Virus record (IMG/VR): IMGVR_UViG_3300009011_000002 | Span: 124,001 to 188,000 of that record | Origin: a virus | Length of the DNA: 64,000 nt | Reading direction: 5' to 3' (one strand) | Shown here: in pieces, positions 15,179 through 23,095 of the stretch | Numbering within the stretch: the stretch's first letter is position 1 | How the letters are laid out: the number at the start of each line of letters is the position of its first letter | Translations under genes and position numbers: made by a program | The notes under the pieces: model-generated | Seen by the model: only the letters and a program-made list of their open reading frames with translations | The model's database searches: none | Told to the model about the DNA's origin: nothing

Positions 15179-15664
15179 TTACTTGCGGATCATACCAAAG
15201 CCGGTATAGACGAAGTTGTCGCCCAGGCCGGACATCAGCTCTTTCCGCGACTGTTCTACACGCTCGCGGTAGGTCATCTTCGGAAGAACCCCCATGCCGC
15301 CGATTCGGTCAGTGAACCTGAAACCACCAGGTACTTGACTACGATCTTGGCTGGTCTTCGCCGAAACGACCCCATGGTACCCACGACGGAAGCCACCACT
15401 GATCATGAAGTCCCTCATGCGTTGTAGGATGCGCTGACAAGCTTGCTTGTTGTCATCCTCCAAGCAGAACTGCAGTTTCGGTGGGTAGTCGATACACAGC
15501 TGGGTGAGGGAGCGGTGACCACCGATCACCGGCTCTGCGCGCATACGTTCACGGAACGCCAGAGAGTCGCCGGCGAAGTCAGGGAACAGCGGTTGTTCTA
15601 CACGGGCTACCATCGCGCCAGCCACACAGATTGCATTGCCTTGCATTTGGATAAGTGCTTTCAT
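15179..15664 (-). CDS. Hypothetical protein, 161 aa
   Basis: Unrecognised. N-terminal 25 residues are moderately hydrophobic but lack a clear signal peptide; the body is helical with Arg-rich segments ('AFRERMRAEPV', 'RILQRMRDFMIS') and a Gly-rich region ('GGFRRGYHG'). It starts ten bases after the stop of the upstream gene and ends 30 bases before the next start. Predicted basic, so nucleic-acid binding is possible but not shown. Confidence 0.75.
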   Translation of the reverse strand: MKALIQMQGNAICVAGAMVARVEQPLFPDFAGDSLAFRERMRAEPVIGGHRSLTQLCIDYPPKLQFCLEDDNKQACQRILQRMRDFMISGGFRRGYHGVVSAKTSQDRSQVPGGFRFTDRIGGMGVLPKMTYRERVEQSRKELMSGLGDNFVYTGFGMIRK

Positions 15665-15673
15665 GTTACACCC

Positions 15674-16336
15674 TCACACATTGAAGTTAGGTTTGGTTAC
15701 TGCGTAGAAACCGTGGTCACCAATCAGTTTTCCGATCACCCGGGATCTTTCGTCCGGCGTGTTAGCCTGAGCTAACCGGACATAGGTAGAGATGAGCGCC
15801 TCGTTGCCGAAGTCAATGTGGCCAACAGTCCCTACATTAACCGGGTGAGTAAATACAGCCTTGGGGCGATGGCATTCCGCGTACCGTGGAAATACCTGCG
15901 CGACGGCATCCCACACCCACTCCTGATAAAGGCTAGGGCCTTTAAGGATTTCCGTGGCATGCGGATACATCAGTTCCAATGGGTCGGGTTCCCTATCGGC
16001 AAAATGCTCCCGGTAAAAATCCTCCATTGGTTTTGCATACGCACGACCGGGATGGAACTCGTACCGCAACATATCCCCAATCACAGAAATGGCTGGGTAC
16101 GAGTGGACACGTTTACCGGCTACGCGAAGGTGCCATTCGTCTGTGTCTATCACTGGACAGTTTTGCCCAGTTACAACATCATCAGGCTCCCACAGGGGAT
16201 CTGGAACCACATGAGTGGAAATTACCGTATCGATGTACGGACCATGAGGACCCATCGTAACAAACTCGTTACGATGGTCGTAGAACAAGTAGCCTTCGGG
16301 AGACCATGCTAGACCAACCCCACGATAATTATCCAT
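15674..16336 (-). CDS. Hypothetical protein, 220 aa
   Basis: The ATG at 16336 overlaps the stop of the upstream gene as TAATG, so the two are translationally coupled; a TTG six bases upstream is less likely. Rich in His, Tyr, Trp and Pro ('MGPHGPYIDTVISTHVVPDP', 'SLYQEWVWDAVAQVFPRYAE'). No nucleotide-binding, metal-binding or membrane segment is evident. Function unknown. Confidence 0.75.
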   Translation of the reverse strand: MDNYRGVGLAWSPEGYLFYDHRNEFVTMGPHGPYIDTVISTHVVPDPLWEPDDVVTGQNCPVIDTDEWHLRVAGKRVHSYPAISVIGDMLRYEFHPGRAYAKPMEDFYREHFADREPDPLELMYPHATEILKGPSLYQEWVWDAVAQVFPRYAECHRPKAVFTHPVNVGTVGHIDFGNEALISTYVRLAQANTPDERSRVIGKLIGDHGFYAVTKPNFNV

Positions 16337-16632
16337 TACCAACCCTCCCCGAACTCTTTGTTGACAGTTGGGCGGTTGGGATCACGCGGGCGACGACCGG
16401 GTGGCATGTACTCACCGTCGATAGGACCCGAGAGGAGCTTCTCGATGCTGCTGGAGTACATGGTCAGCGACGGTGTTTGGATACCCGGCAGTTCGATGGC
16501 GAGGGTAGGGCTACCGTCGACAACAGGACCCACTTGGGTTTCCAGCAGGCGCCCCACCGGGAACCGTGGGTGAGCGGCCGCGTGAATACGGGACATGGCC
16601 ATACGTTTAAAAGAATCAGGTTGCAGGGGCAT
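16336..16632 (-). CDS. Hypothetical protein, 98 aa
   Basis: Short basic, Pro-rich protein ('PPGRRPRDPNRPTVNKEF' near the C terminus) with a central strand-like part ('PTLAIELPGIQTPSLTMYSS'). The ATG at 16632 is preceded by AAGGAAAAAGAT. Its stop overlaps the start of the gene downstream. No recognised domain. Confidence 0.72.
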   Translation of the reverse strand: MPLQPDSFKRMAMSRIHAAAHPRFPVGRLLETQVGPVVDGSPTLAIELPGIQTPSLTMYSSSIEKLLSGPIDGEYMPPGRRPRDPNRPTVNKEFGEGW

Positions 16633-16643
16633 AATCTTTTTCC

Positions 16644-17261
16644 TTAACCGAGAATTTCGACGAGTGGGTGGGTGTAGAGCGAAACAAGGTTGCTCTTGCC
16701 GTTAACGTCCATCAGCACAGAAGAGGGCGATTGCAAAGGCATGCGCTCAATGTCCAAGTTAACAAGCAACCCTTTCCATTTACCGGTGATAGTGACGTTG
16801 AAGTCATCTTCCTCTTTAATGGTCCGGAAGTACTCGATGAAGAAGTGCTTCATCAATTCATACAGCTGGATGGTGCGAGGACGGTCATCCAGCATCACCG
16901 ATTTGAACAGGTTGATCCAAGCATCCTCAAAGGAACGGCTTGGCATGTGCGCTACGTAAGTAGCCCGGGTGGTTTTCGAGAACCAGTAGTAACGGGTATC
17001 TCGTCCATCACTGATAGCTACCACACGCAGTTCGGAATGTTCTTGCCACGACTTAGGCTCTTCCTTGCCTTTAACGTGAGTGACACAGTAGTAGTTGATC
17101 GGATACTTCAGGCCAGGGCGCACGATGTCTACCAGTTTAGCCTTCTTGGCCAGGTCGGTGCACATGTGAGAGGGAGTACGGTCTGCTTTGAGGATAGCCA
17201 AACGGTTGTCTACCAAAGCGAAAGGGAAAGGGCCTTTGTGTTCGAATTCTTTATGCAGCAT
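16644..17261 (-). CDS. Hypothetical protein, 205 aa
   Basis: Unrecognised alpha/beta protein: strands in the N-terminal half ('LRVVAISDG', 'RYYWFSKTT'), a long helix 'SFEDAWINLFKSVMLDD', another helix 'LYELMKHFFIEYF', then strands ending in 'MDVNGKSNLVSLYTHPL'. The order of helix, 'F-x-V-T-I-T-G-K' and final strands parallels the paralogue pair at 18397 and 19237, hinting at one divergent family, but sequence identity is too low for certainty. Good ribosome site (GGAGAT) before 17261. Confidence 0.78.
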   Translation of the reverse strand: MLHKEFEHKGPFPFALVDNRLAILKADRTPSHMCTDLAKKAKLVDIVRPGLKYPINYYCVTHVKGKEEPKSWQEHSELRVVAISDGRDTRYYWFSKTTRATYVAHMPSRSFEDAWINLFKSVMLDDRPRTIQLYELMKHFFIEYFRTIKEEDDFNVTITGKWKGLLVNLDIERMPLQSPSSVLMDVNGKSNLVSLYTHPLVEILG

Positions 17262-17309
17262 GATAAGATCTCCGTGATCTATCTGAGAGGGTTTAGCTCT
17301 TTGGGTGGA

Positions 17310-17936
17310 TTACTTGCAGAAGCTGTTGCGGGTGAGGAGGGTGGTTTTGTCTTTCTCGCCTACCAGCCAAAGCTGGTCTGCGTACTTCAGCTTACGGGAA
17401 CCAAACTCGCCTTTCGAGAAGTTCATCCGCCAGAACTTGCCTTTGGGATGTTTCTCGGTAATACGATTGTCAGCCCCCAGAATGGTGAGGGTATCACCGG
17501 GGAGTTTGATCTCGTCGATGATCTTTGGATGAGACCGATCCAACAATTGGTAACCGAACAGACTCTTACTCGGGTACTCGTAATGCCGGACAACATCGAG
17601 CTTGCCAGTACCCCAAGGCACGGTGCATTCGTTAGTGGTCACATGAACCGATTCCACAACGTTCTCGGCCAGGAAAGCTTTACCGGCAAAGAACAACGTC
17701 AACATCAGGGTAACGAACACAATCCAGAACCCGACCCGTTTGTACTTCCGTTTACGGATGTCCTCTTGGGCGCGTTTTATTCTTGTCAAGGCCTGGAGAC
17801 CCTTATCGCTGGCATCCTGTTCCAAGATGCGGATGGCATCGTCCACAGACATGTGGGGATCGATCGCTGGAGTAGGCGGAACAAGAAGCTGACCCATTGG
17901 ATGATAGTTAGGGTTTGGGTTCATCGAAGGTTGCAT
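17310..17936 (-). CDS. Single-span membrane protein, 208 aa
   Basis: Start chosen at 17936 (MQPSMNPN), with AGGAG seven bases upstream. A Pro/Asn-rich N-terminal tail (1-28), an amphipathic helix rich in basic residues (30-66), one transmembrane helix (about 69-88) and a ~120-residue beta-rich C-terminal domain follow. By the positive-inside rule the basic N-terminal part is cytoplasmic and the C-terminal domain periplasmic. Such topology fits a phage protein acting at the inner membrane. Two Cys (near 97 and at the end) could form a disulfide. Function unknown. Confidence 0.8.
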   Translation of the reverse strand: MQPSMNPNPNYHPMGQLLVPPTPAIDPHMSVDDAIRILEQDASDKGLQALTRIKRAQEDIRKRKYKRVGFWIVFVTLMLTLFFAGKAFLAENVVESVHVTTNECTVPWGTGKLDVVRHYEYPSKSLFGYQLLDRSHPKIIDEIKLPGDTLTILGADNRITEKHPKGKFWRMNFSKGEFGSRKLKYADQLWLVGEKDKTTLLTRNSFCK

Positions 17937-17971
17937 CAGGTGACTCCTAGTCAAAATAAGGTCTAGCGAGA

Positions 17972-18304
17972 TTACGAACGTGGGGTGTGGTACAACGCGT
18001 ATTCTTCACTATAGGTGATGTCCCACGCACCGACGATAGGGAGGTTATGCACGTCACGCAACCGTTTAGCCCACAGGACTTGGGTAATCCGACAGAACGT
18101 AAACAACCCCGTCACGTTGACGATAGCCTTTACAGCAGGGAACACCACCGCCCCACTGTGACCGTCGTACTCCGGTTGGATGGCCATCTGCTGAACCCGA
18201 CCGTAACCTGCAGTATTCGCCAACATCTCGATCATCCAGGTGTGGGGGTCCTTCACGGCTTCGGCATAATCGCTGTCGATGTCGCCTTCGTAGTAGAGTG
18301 GCAT
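17972..18304 (-). CDS. Hypothetical protein, 110 aa
   Basis: Unrecognised; starts 'MPLYYEGDIDSDYAEAV', with AGGAGGC immediately upstream. The middle contains a hydrophobic stretch ('VVFPAVKAIVNVTGLFTF') that is too interrupted by Lys to be a sure membrane span, followed by a basic helix. Ends 36 bases before the membrane-protein gene downstream. It is separated from the upstream gene by a terminator hairpin, so it may need its own promoter or readthrough. Confidence 0.7.
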   Translation of the reverse strand: MPLYYEGDIDSDYAEAVKDPHTWMIEMLANTAGYGRVQQMAIQPEYDGHSGAVVFPAVKAIVNVTGLFTFCRITQVLWAKRLRDVHNLPIVGAWDITYSEEYALYHTPRS

Positions 18305-18356
18305 AAAGCCTCCTAGTCAAAAACAAATGCCCCTAGTGGGGCGGAAAAACCAAGCC

Positions 18357-18382
18357 CTTCCTAGTCGGTTAGGACTAGGAAG
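18357..18382. terminator. Terminator-like hairpin
   Basis: CTTCCTAGTC (18357-18366) pairs with GACTAGGAAG (18373-18382) around six bases, right after the stop at 18397. On the minus strand it is followed by GGGCTTGGTTTTTCC, giving a T-run. A second small hairpin (GCCCC...GGGGC, 18329-18342) lies just beyond. Confidence 0.75.
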
Positions 18383-18396
18383 AGTTGGGCATTGCC

Positions 18397-18963
18397 TTAG
18401 GCTGACAAACGGTCAGTCAAGAATGGAATGAAGATTTCTTTTTCCGTCTTCGTATCCTTCAACAGGATCGTCGAGTAGAAAGGCACGGCCATGTAGGTAC
18501 GTGTCAGAATAAGTTCGTAGGGTGTCCCGTCCAAGGTGAACGCGCCGTAGGGCATTCCGAACGCTGTGAAGAATTCATTGAAGATCTTCAGATACCCTTG
18601 AGTGAAAAAGTCCGAAATCAGTTCTTCTACCCGAGATCCAACTTGCACGCCCTGGAGGCTTTGGATCTTGGTGAGCTTTGCAGCATTCGTGAACATGATT
18701 GCGCCCCGGTGTGGTTTGGTGTACACATCCGGGTTGTTGAGCAGTCGCCCGCTCGGGAAGCCTTCGAAATCACCAATCTCAGCCATTGCATCAATTGCGT
18801 AAACAAATTCCCGGAGTTTGTGAGTGTCCTTGATTTTCTCCATCCACGCGTCCACGAATTCCGGGTTCATGATCTTGCGGTAGTAGCCGACGTGGTTGGA
18901 TTTCACTTCGGCCAAAACAGGTTTCACTCCATTGATCCCCTCCAATGCTAGAGCTTGATTCAT
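18397..18963 (-). CDS. Paralogue A of the 'FTLDGxPYE' family, 188 aa
   Basis: Start at 18963 (MNQALALEG) with AAAGGA seven bases upstream; a longer frame overlaps the next gene. Clearly related to gene 19237: both have an N-terminal helical region with 'F-V-x-A-[MW/F]', the segment 'F-T-L-D-G-[TL]-P-Y-E-[LI]' about 50 residues before the end, and a C terminus 'P-F-L-x-D-R-L'. No known domain recognised. The two copies are separated only by a 62-residue membrane protein, implying local duplication with insertion. Confidence 0.82.
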   Translation of the reverse strand: MNQALALEGINGVKPVLAEVKSNHVGYYRKIMNPEFVDAWMEKIKDTHKLREFVYAIDAMAEIGDFEGFPSGRLLNNPDVYTKPHRGAIMFTNAAKLTKIQSLQGVQVGSRVEELISDFFTQGYLKIFNEFFTAFGMPYGAFTLDGTPYELILTRTYMAVPFYSTILLKDTKTEKEIFIPFLTDRLSA

Positions 18964-19036
18964 ACCTTTTTCCTTTCGATTAAACAACGTCAGTGTCATT
19001 ACACGAGAATGATGTAGGTCTGAACGCTTCCTCAAC

Positions 19037-19225
19037 TTAATTTGCAAAGTAGGCATGCAGGCTCCACCCTGCCAGGAGCGACACAACTCCCAGCGCAAAC
19101 ATCAATACCTTAAACCGACGCATTCGCCGGCGTTGTTGCTTCTTCAGCTTTGCTACAATGTCATCAGGATCCCATTCAGAATCCGATGGGGTGTTGATAG
19201 GTCCGCCTGTTGGATCCAAAGCCAT
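19037..19225 (-). CDS. Small C-terminally anchored membrane protein, 62 aa
   Basis: N-terminal Pro/Asp-rich tail (1-25), very basic helix ('KLKKQQRRRMRRFKV', about 27-40), then one hydrophobic segment (40-58) ending in 'HAYFAN'. The basic stretch beside the span predicts a cytoplasmic N terminus. AAGGAGAAAC precedes the ATG at 19225. It lies between two paralogous genes. Unknown function. Confidence 0.75.
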   Translation of the reverse strand: MALDPTGGPINTPSDSEWDPDDIVAKLKKQQRRRMRRFKVLMFALGVVSLLAGWSLHAYFAN

Positions 19226-19236
19226 AATGTTTCTCC

Positions 19237-19806
19237 TTAGCTAACCATAGGGAGGTCAGCGCGGTACAGTGCCAAGCGCAGCCGATCTTTGAGGAAGGGC
19301 AAACGGACTACCATTTGGCGTTCGAAGTCTCGGTACTCCAACACGGAGTAACGGAGGTGAGGGGAGTCAATGTTGATAGTGATCTCGTACGGCAGACCAT
19401 CCAACGTAAACGGCATCTCTGCGTAACCCATGCGCAACATGATCAGGTAGATCGAACTGATATAGTCCTCGTCAAAGAATTCTTGAATGCATTTACTGGC
19501 TTGCTGGTTCAGCGGGACTACTCGCCAGTATTTGTTACCCGATACCTTAGCGAACCGGTTGTACGTGTCGATGGCATTACGGCAGTGCTGTGCATCGATG
19601 TTCAAGTCAGAGCTGTGAAGCATGCGTCCATTCTTGAAGTCACGTGTCTTGGTAAGTTCGTCCAGGTGGTCCATGGCGTCTACGAAGAACTGGACGTTCT
19701 CGTAGGGGATGTTACTATCCTTGAAAGCCGCCACAAACTCAGCATTGAGTACCGCAAATGCGCGCGAATACTTGAACTCTTCAGCAAAAATGTCAAACGG
19801 GGACAT
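19237..19806 (-). CDS. Paralogue B of the 'FTLDGxPYE' family, 189 aa
   Basis: First gene of this operon; AAGGAATTTGC precedes the ATG at 19806. Relationship to 18397 is shown by matching blocks: 'F-V-A-A-F' near the start, 'D-A-M-D-H-L' vs 'D-A-M-A-E-I', 'K-N-G-R-M-L' vs 'P-S-G-R-L-L', 'P-F-T-L-D-G-L-P-Y-E-I', and 'L-P-F-L-K-D-R-L'. Compared with copy A it carries an extra 15-residue C-terminal tail. The conserved blocks suggest one common fold with a shared function, but nothing identifies it. Confidence 0.82.
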   Translation of the reverse strand: MSPFDIFAEEFKYSRAFAVLNAEFVAAFKDSNIPYENVQFFVDAMDHLDELTKTRDFKNGRMLHSSDLNIDAQHCRNAIDTYNRFAKVSGNKYWRVVPLNQQASKCIQEFFDEDYISSIYLIMLRMGYAEMPFTLDGLPYEITINIDSPHLRYSVLEYRDFERQMVVRLPFLKDRLRLALYRADLPMVS

Positions 19807-19858
19807 GCAAATTCCTTATTAAAGACACGGCTAAGTTCGTGTAGAGAATAGCCGGGGA

Positions 19859-19883
19859 GTGATATTAAATTGCAATTTACCGA
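19859..19883 (-). promoter_or_regulatory. Possible degenerate early promoter
   Basis: Minus strand reads AATATCAC (19866-19859), three mismatches from TATATTAC, followed upstream by an AT-rich TTGCAATTT stretch. Position (53 bases before the ATG at 19806) matches that of the clear promoters, but the core is poor. Confidence 0.25.
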
Positions 19884-19895
19884 GTGGCGTAATAG

Positions 19896-19928
19896 ACCCT
19901 TACGAGCAGCTTTCGCTACCCGTAAGGT
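19896..19928 (-). terminator. Terminator-like hairpin after the chaperonin operon
   Basis: ACCCTTACG (19896-19904) pairs with CGTAAGGT (19921-19928) with one bulged base; the 16-base loop can pair further (AGC...GCT). It follows the stop at 19941. Confidence 0.55.
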
Positions 19929-19940
19929 ATCAGGAGTGCC

Positions 19941-20549
19941 TTAAGGCAGCGGAGCTTCTTCTTCGACATCCAGCTGACCGTAGTAGGTCGGCGGGATGAC
20001 AATGATCTCAGCAGCACCTTGCACCCATTCCAGGGTACCCAGGAAGGTATCACCGATCAGTTCGATGGTGGTACCACCTTCCGGAACGTTCACTTCCGGA
20101 ATGTCGTATTTCAGCGCAGCTTTCAGGGCGGTTTCAACAGCAGCCGCAAAGCCCGCTTCTTCCACTTCGGCGGAGATCACCACAGCAGCCTTAACGGTTT
20201 CGCCGTCGAGGTAGCTGTACACGCCAACAGCGGTTTGTTCCTTCAGGGTTTCGAGGTCCGCGATAGGTACCAGCGGATCTTCGTTGCCCAGGGTGTAGAG
20301 CTTGACGTTGGTCGCAGCGTCTGCTGGGGTCCAGTCTTGCTCGATACCTTTGAAATTCCGTGCTACCGAAGTAACAGTGGAACGACGGCTACCCTCCACC
20401 GGCTCCGAAATATCGGTGATGTCAGTGATGGAAACCATACCCAAGGTCAGACCTTGGAACAGCGGCAACATCTTCGGATCGTCTTTGTAACGATCCAAGT
20501 TGAATTTCACGAAACGTTCGTGAAACAACTCCAAGTGGGCCTTAGCCAT
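19941..20549 (-). CDS. Paralogue of the late fibre-block protein at 1837, 202 aa
   Basis: Begins 'MAKAHLELFHERFVKFNLDR' and aligns with the start of the 198-residue product at 1837-2433 ('ALPNEKLFLDRFVLYNNERY'), continuing through 'L-T-[LV]-G-[MN]-V'. The remainder is beta-strand and Ala/Glu rich and ends in an acidic Tyr-containing tail like its paralogue. It is the last gene of the unit that starts with the chaperonin, so a virion or fibre-related client of the chaperonin is a natural guess, but only a guess. AGGAGAAGCC precedes the ATG. Confidence 0.82.
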   Translation of the reverse strand: MAKAHLELFHERFVKFNLDRYKDDPKMLPLFQGLTLGMVSITDITDISEPVEGSRRSTVTSVARNFKGIEQDWTPADAATNVKLYTLGNEDPLVPIADLETLKEQTAVGVYSYLDGETVKAAVVISAEVEEAGFAAAVETALKAALKYDIPEVNVPEGGTTIELIGDTFLGTLEWVQGAAEIIVIPPTYYGQLDVEEEAPLP

Positions 20550-20603
20550 GAGGCTTCTCCTAAGTGATGTTCAACAAGCGGGTTACTCACCCACTGCATA
20601 ACA

Positions 20604-20846
20604 TCAGAAGAAGATAAGGTCTACGGCAACAAGAATGGGCAGCATAAACGCACAGAGTCCAAGATTATTGCCAACACAGTAGTGTGGTTCTTCTTGCTTG
20701 ATTAGCACTTGATAACCCAACCGCGCTGAACAGTAAAAGAACGCTACCCAATAACCCGCCAAGAATGGAACTTGACTCAACCCTACCATCAACAATATAA
20801 AGATAATTGGGATGGGTTGGAGCAACAAACGCATTTGTAACGTCAT
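20604..20846 (-). CDS. Small polytopic membrane protein, 80 aa
   Basis: Start at 20846 (MTLQMRLLLQP), with TGAGGT five bases upstream. Three hydrophobic segments are visible (about 9-25, 28-45 and 60-79), with a short polar loop 'KQEEPHYCVGNN' between the second and third. A holin-like shape is possible but these segments could equally belong to any small inner-membrane protein. Located between the chaperonin and the virion-like paralogue. Confidence 0.72.
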   Translation of the reverse strand: MTLQMRLLLQPIPIIFILLMVGLSQVPFLAGYWVAFFYCSARLGYQVLIKQEEPHYCVGNNLGLCAFMLPILVAVDLIFF

Positions 20847-20892
20847 GTTTACCTCAAATAGGAATGGGGTGGTGTTACCCACCCCGCTTTAG

Positions 20893-22548
20893 TTAACTGA
20901 TCTTCACAGCGCCGTGGCGTTCGTTGACCAGGATGCTGCTCAGCGTTGCCAGCAGTCGAGCCGTTTGAACACCGCCCTTCAGCGCAGTAATCGACGCATA
21001 AGCTGTGTCGTAAATACCCAGTGCTTCCGGAGTGCCAGTTTCACCCGTGGCCAAGTTGACCACCTCAATCTGGTCCAGCTCAGATGGCTTCGGTACCGCA
21101 GCCTCTTCGCCGACCAGGATCTTGTAACCCACTTTGGAAATTTCACGGATAGCCCCGATGATGTCGATCTGCCGAGGGGTGATCTCCTGACTCTTCTCAA
21201 TGTACTCTTCGTACAGCTGACGCTCAGCCGCCGCTGTAGCGCGAATCAGGGCGGTGTGTACCCCAGGCAGGATACCGTTCTCCAAAGCGCTCTGTACCGC
21301 ACGAGAGACATCCTCGAAGCGGTCTTTACGCTCACGGATCTCCGACAGGGTTTCACCACCCACCAGCACGGTCACCAGCTCACCGTTCAGAGCACGCAGA
21401 CGGGCTTCGTTGAAGCGAGCACGAGGGCTGAACTTCTCGGAGAGTTCGAAGGTTTCCAGCTGCTTCTTGATCTCACCGACCCGGGCTTCTACACGTTGCT
21501 TGGCAGCATCGCTGAGACCGGTGACCAAGGAACGACCCGAACCCAAGGTAACGTTCTCCATCACCAAGGGAATAACCTGGCTGGTAACATCTTCGCGGCT
21601 GGTGAACATCGGTACACCGAAGACAGTGGCAATGTCCTGCATCAGCGACGTACCCACCGAACCACCGAAGTTGGTCTGGAGACCGATGACTTTCGCGCCG
21701 TTATAGTAACTGCCCTTCACGGCGTTCTGCGCATTGATAGCCGCCAACACCGAGTTGTAATCGTTGTCGATGCTGCGAGTAATCAACAGGACGTGCGTGA
21801 TGATGCTGTTCTTGTACAGGTGTTCCATCAGGTCGGCCACGAACTTGACCATGCTGCGTGGGTCGTTGCCGCGGATGGAATCGTCCAGCACCACTGGATA
21901 GAACGTATCCAAGGACCAGTCTTCGCCGGTGCCGTTTGGCGAGAACAGCGGGTTGCTGTACACCATGCGCAGTGGGAGACCGTTGGCACGCTGGACGGTG
22001 TCTTTGCTGCTATTGGCTTCCTTGAACTCGATCTGCGGGTACGTACCCTTGCTGGCGTGGAAGATGTCGCAGATGATCTTGCTGAGCTCTTCGTCGTTGT
22101 TCGACGAGGTCAGCGCCAGCTTGTACAATTCTTCGCTGTCGGTGTTGACCGAGATGGTCGCCTTGGTCAGGTTGGCGATGATCATCTTGGTGTACTTGTC
22201 GATGAACTTGTGGTCCACGAACTTCGGGAACTTCCGGTAGAGGGTATAGAACTCTGCCGTCAGCATGGTGGTAGTGGTGGTACCGTCACCACATTCCACG
22301 TCAGTCTTGATTGCTGGTTCGATCATGACACGAGCAACGGCGTCTTCGATCGGGTCCTGGAACGAGATCGAACGGGCCACGGTGACACCGTCCTTGGTAA
22401 CGGACACTGAAGTCCCGGTACGAATAGCCGACAGCTGGCCATCCGGACCCATGGTAGCGACCACAGCACGACGAATCCGATCGACCACGCGTTCTACTAC
22501 AGCTTGGGTGTTTTCAATGGTCACGAGTTTGTCATTGTTGTACTGCAT
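20893..22548 (-). CDS. groEL: GroEL-like (HSP60) chaperonin, 551 aa
   Basis: Phage chaperonin. Length matches bacterial GroEL (548). ATP-site motifs are in place: 'TMGPDG' (32-37), 'TKDGVTVA' (51-58) and 'GDGTTTTT' (87-94); near residue 400 comes 'RKDRFEDVSRAVQSALENG', matching the GroEL segment with the catalytic Asp (E. coli D398), then 'GVHTALIRA'. The usual C-terminal Gly-Gly-Met tail is absent. No co-chaperonin (GroES/gp31-like) gene is visible in the window, consistent with the known phage EL chaperonin, which works without one. GGAG precedes the ATG by seven bases, 37 bases downstream of a perfect early promoter. It probably folds phage-specific clients in the cytoplasm. Confidence 0.96.
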   Translation of the reverse strand: MQYNNDKLVTIENTQAVVERVVDRIRRAVVATMGPDGQLSAIRTGTSVSVTKDGVTVARSISFQDPIEDAVARVMIEPAIKTDVECGDGTTTTTMLTAEFYTLYRKFPKFVDHKFIDKYTKMIIANLTKATISVNTDSEELYKLALTSSNNDEELSKIICDIFHASKGTYPQIEFKEANSSKDTVQRANGLPLRMVYSNPLFSPNGTGEDWSLDTFYPVVLDDSIRGNDPRSMVKFVADLMEHLYKNSIITHVLLITRSIDNDYNSVLAAINAQNAVKGSYYNGAKVIGLQTNFGGSVGTSLMQDIATVFGVPMFTSREDVTSQVIPLVMENVTLGSGRSLVTGLSDAAKQRVEARVGEIKKQLETFELSEKFSPRARFNEARLRALNGELVTVLVGGETLSEIRERKDRFEDVSRAVQSALENGILPGVHTALIRATAAAERQLYEEYIEKSQEITPRQIDIIGAIREISKVGYKILVGEEAAVPKPSELDQIEVVNLATGETGTPEALGIYDTAYASITALKGGVQTARLLATLSSILVNERHGAVKIS

Positions 22549-22584
22549 TATGTTTCTCCAATTATCAGGGGTGTTACTACCTAA

Positions 22585-22592
22585 GTAATATA
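22585..22592 (-). promoter_or_regulatory. Early-type phage promoter for the chaperonin operon
   Basis: TATATTAC on the minus strand (22592-22585), preceded by AGTCAAACC. It lies 37 bases before the chaperonin ATG. It lacks the TTAAGTTGCAGT upstream box found at 1695, 29897, 34586, 40888 and 46516, so it belongs to a second subclass with 42657 and 55825. Confidence 0.75.
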
Positions 22593-22612
22593 GGTTTGAC
22601 TTATTTTCGTTA

Positions 22613-23014
22613 TTAGTGTTCGTGCATGAACAACACTTTGGTTTCCCAATCGAACTCGTTTAACATCTGCTCAAACTTGTTATATTCTTCTAGCAGATAT
22701 TGCCAGGTATCCGAGTGGTTGAACTCGTCTTTCTGACGCACTGCTTGTTTACGGCAGGTTGCCAGAAAAGCCAAGAACTGTTCCTTGGTAACCATGTACG
22801 AATCAGGAGTCTTCCACACCAACGGCAGGTCATCACGTAGCCCGTCCAAGATTTTACCGCTGGTCGGCGAAATCCAGAAGAGGGAGAACCCTTCCGCTTC
22901 ACCGAGAGTAACATCCAAGTCGCTGATTCCCTTACCCTCTAGACCTGGTTTAATATAAGGGTACTTCTCGGCATTCTCTTTGGTGATCTGGTACACGTAA
23001 GCTTCAGAACTCAT
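22613..23014 (-). CDS. Hypothetical protein, 133 aa
   Basis: Unrecognised acidic protein with a mixed N-terminal half ('FSLFWISPTSGKILDGL') and a helical C-terminal half (residues 75-133) rich in Gln, Glu and aromatic residues. Upstream of the ATG is GGAGGTAAAAGCCC. It is the last gene before the chaperonin promoter and has no recognisable terminator of its own. Function unknown. Confidence 0.73.
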   Translation of the reverse strand: MSSEAYVYQITKENAEKYPYIKPGLEGKGISDLDVTLGEAEGFSLFWISPTSGKILDGLRDDLPLVWKTPDSYMVTKEQFLAFLATCRKQAVRQKDEFNHSDTWQYLLEEYNKFEQMLNEFDWETKVLFMHEH

Positions 23015-23081
23015 GGGCTTTTACCTCCGAAGAAACCAATAAAAAGGCAAACAGCCAGTAGGACCCCCAGTGCTTTAAGGA

Positions 23082-23095
23082 GGTCCCGAAGGACC
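23082..23095 (-). terminator. UUCG-tetraloop hairpin
   Basis: On the minus strand GGTCC-TTCG-GGACC, a very stable short hairpin, 28 bases after the stop at 23123. A T-run is not adjacent, so it may be a processing or stability element rather than a full terminator. Confidence 0.55.

Noticed and set aside
16668-17966. 432-codon plus-strand open frame across genes 16644 and 17310
   Set aside because: It spans an intergenic gap and two well-supported minus-strand genes with ribosome sites; no signal supports it.
20604-20846. Holin
   Set aside because: Three hydrophobic segments fit a holin shape, but no endolysin or spanin gene is adjacent and the gene is tied to the chaperonin unit.
20914-22410. 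498-codon open frame antisense to the chaperonin gene
   Set aside because: Fully covered by groEL with conserved motifs; the antisense product is a His/Arg/Val-rich artefact of codon bias.
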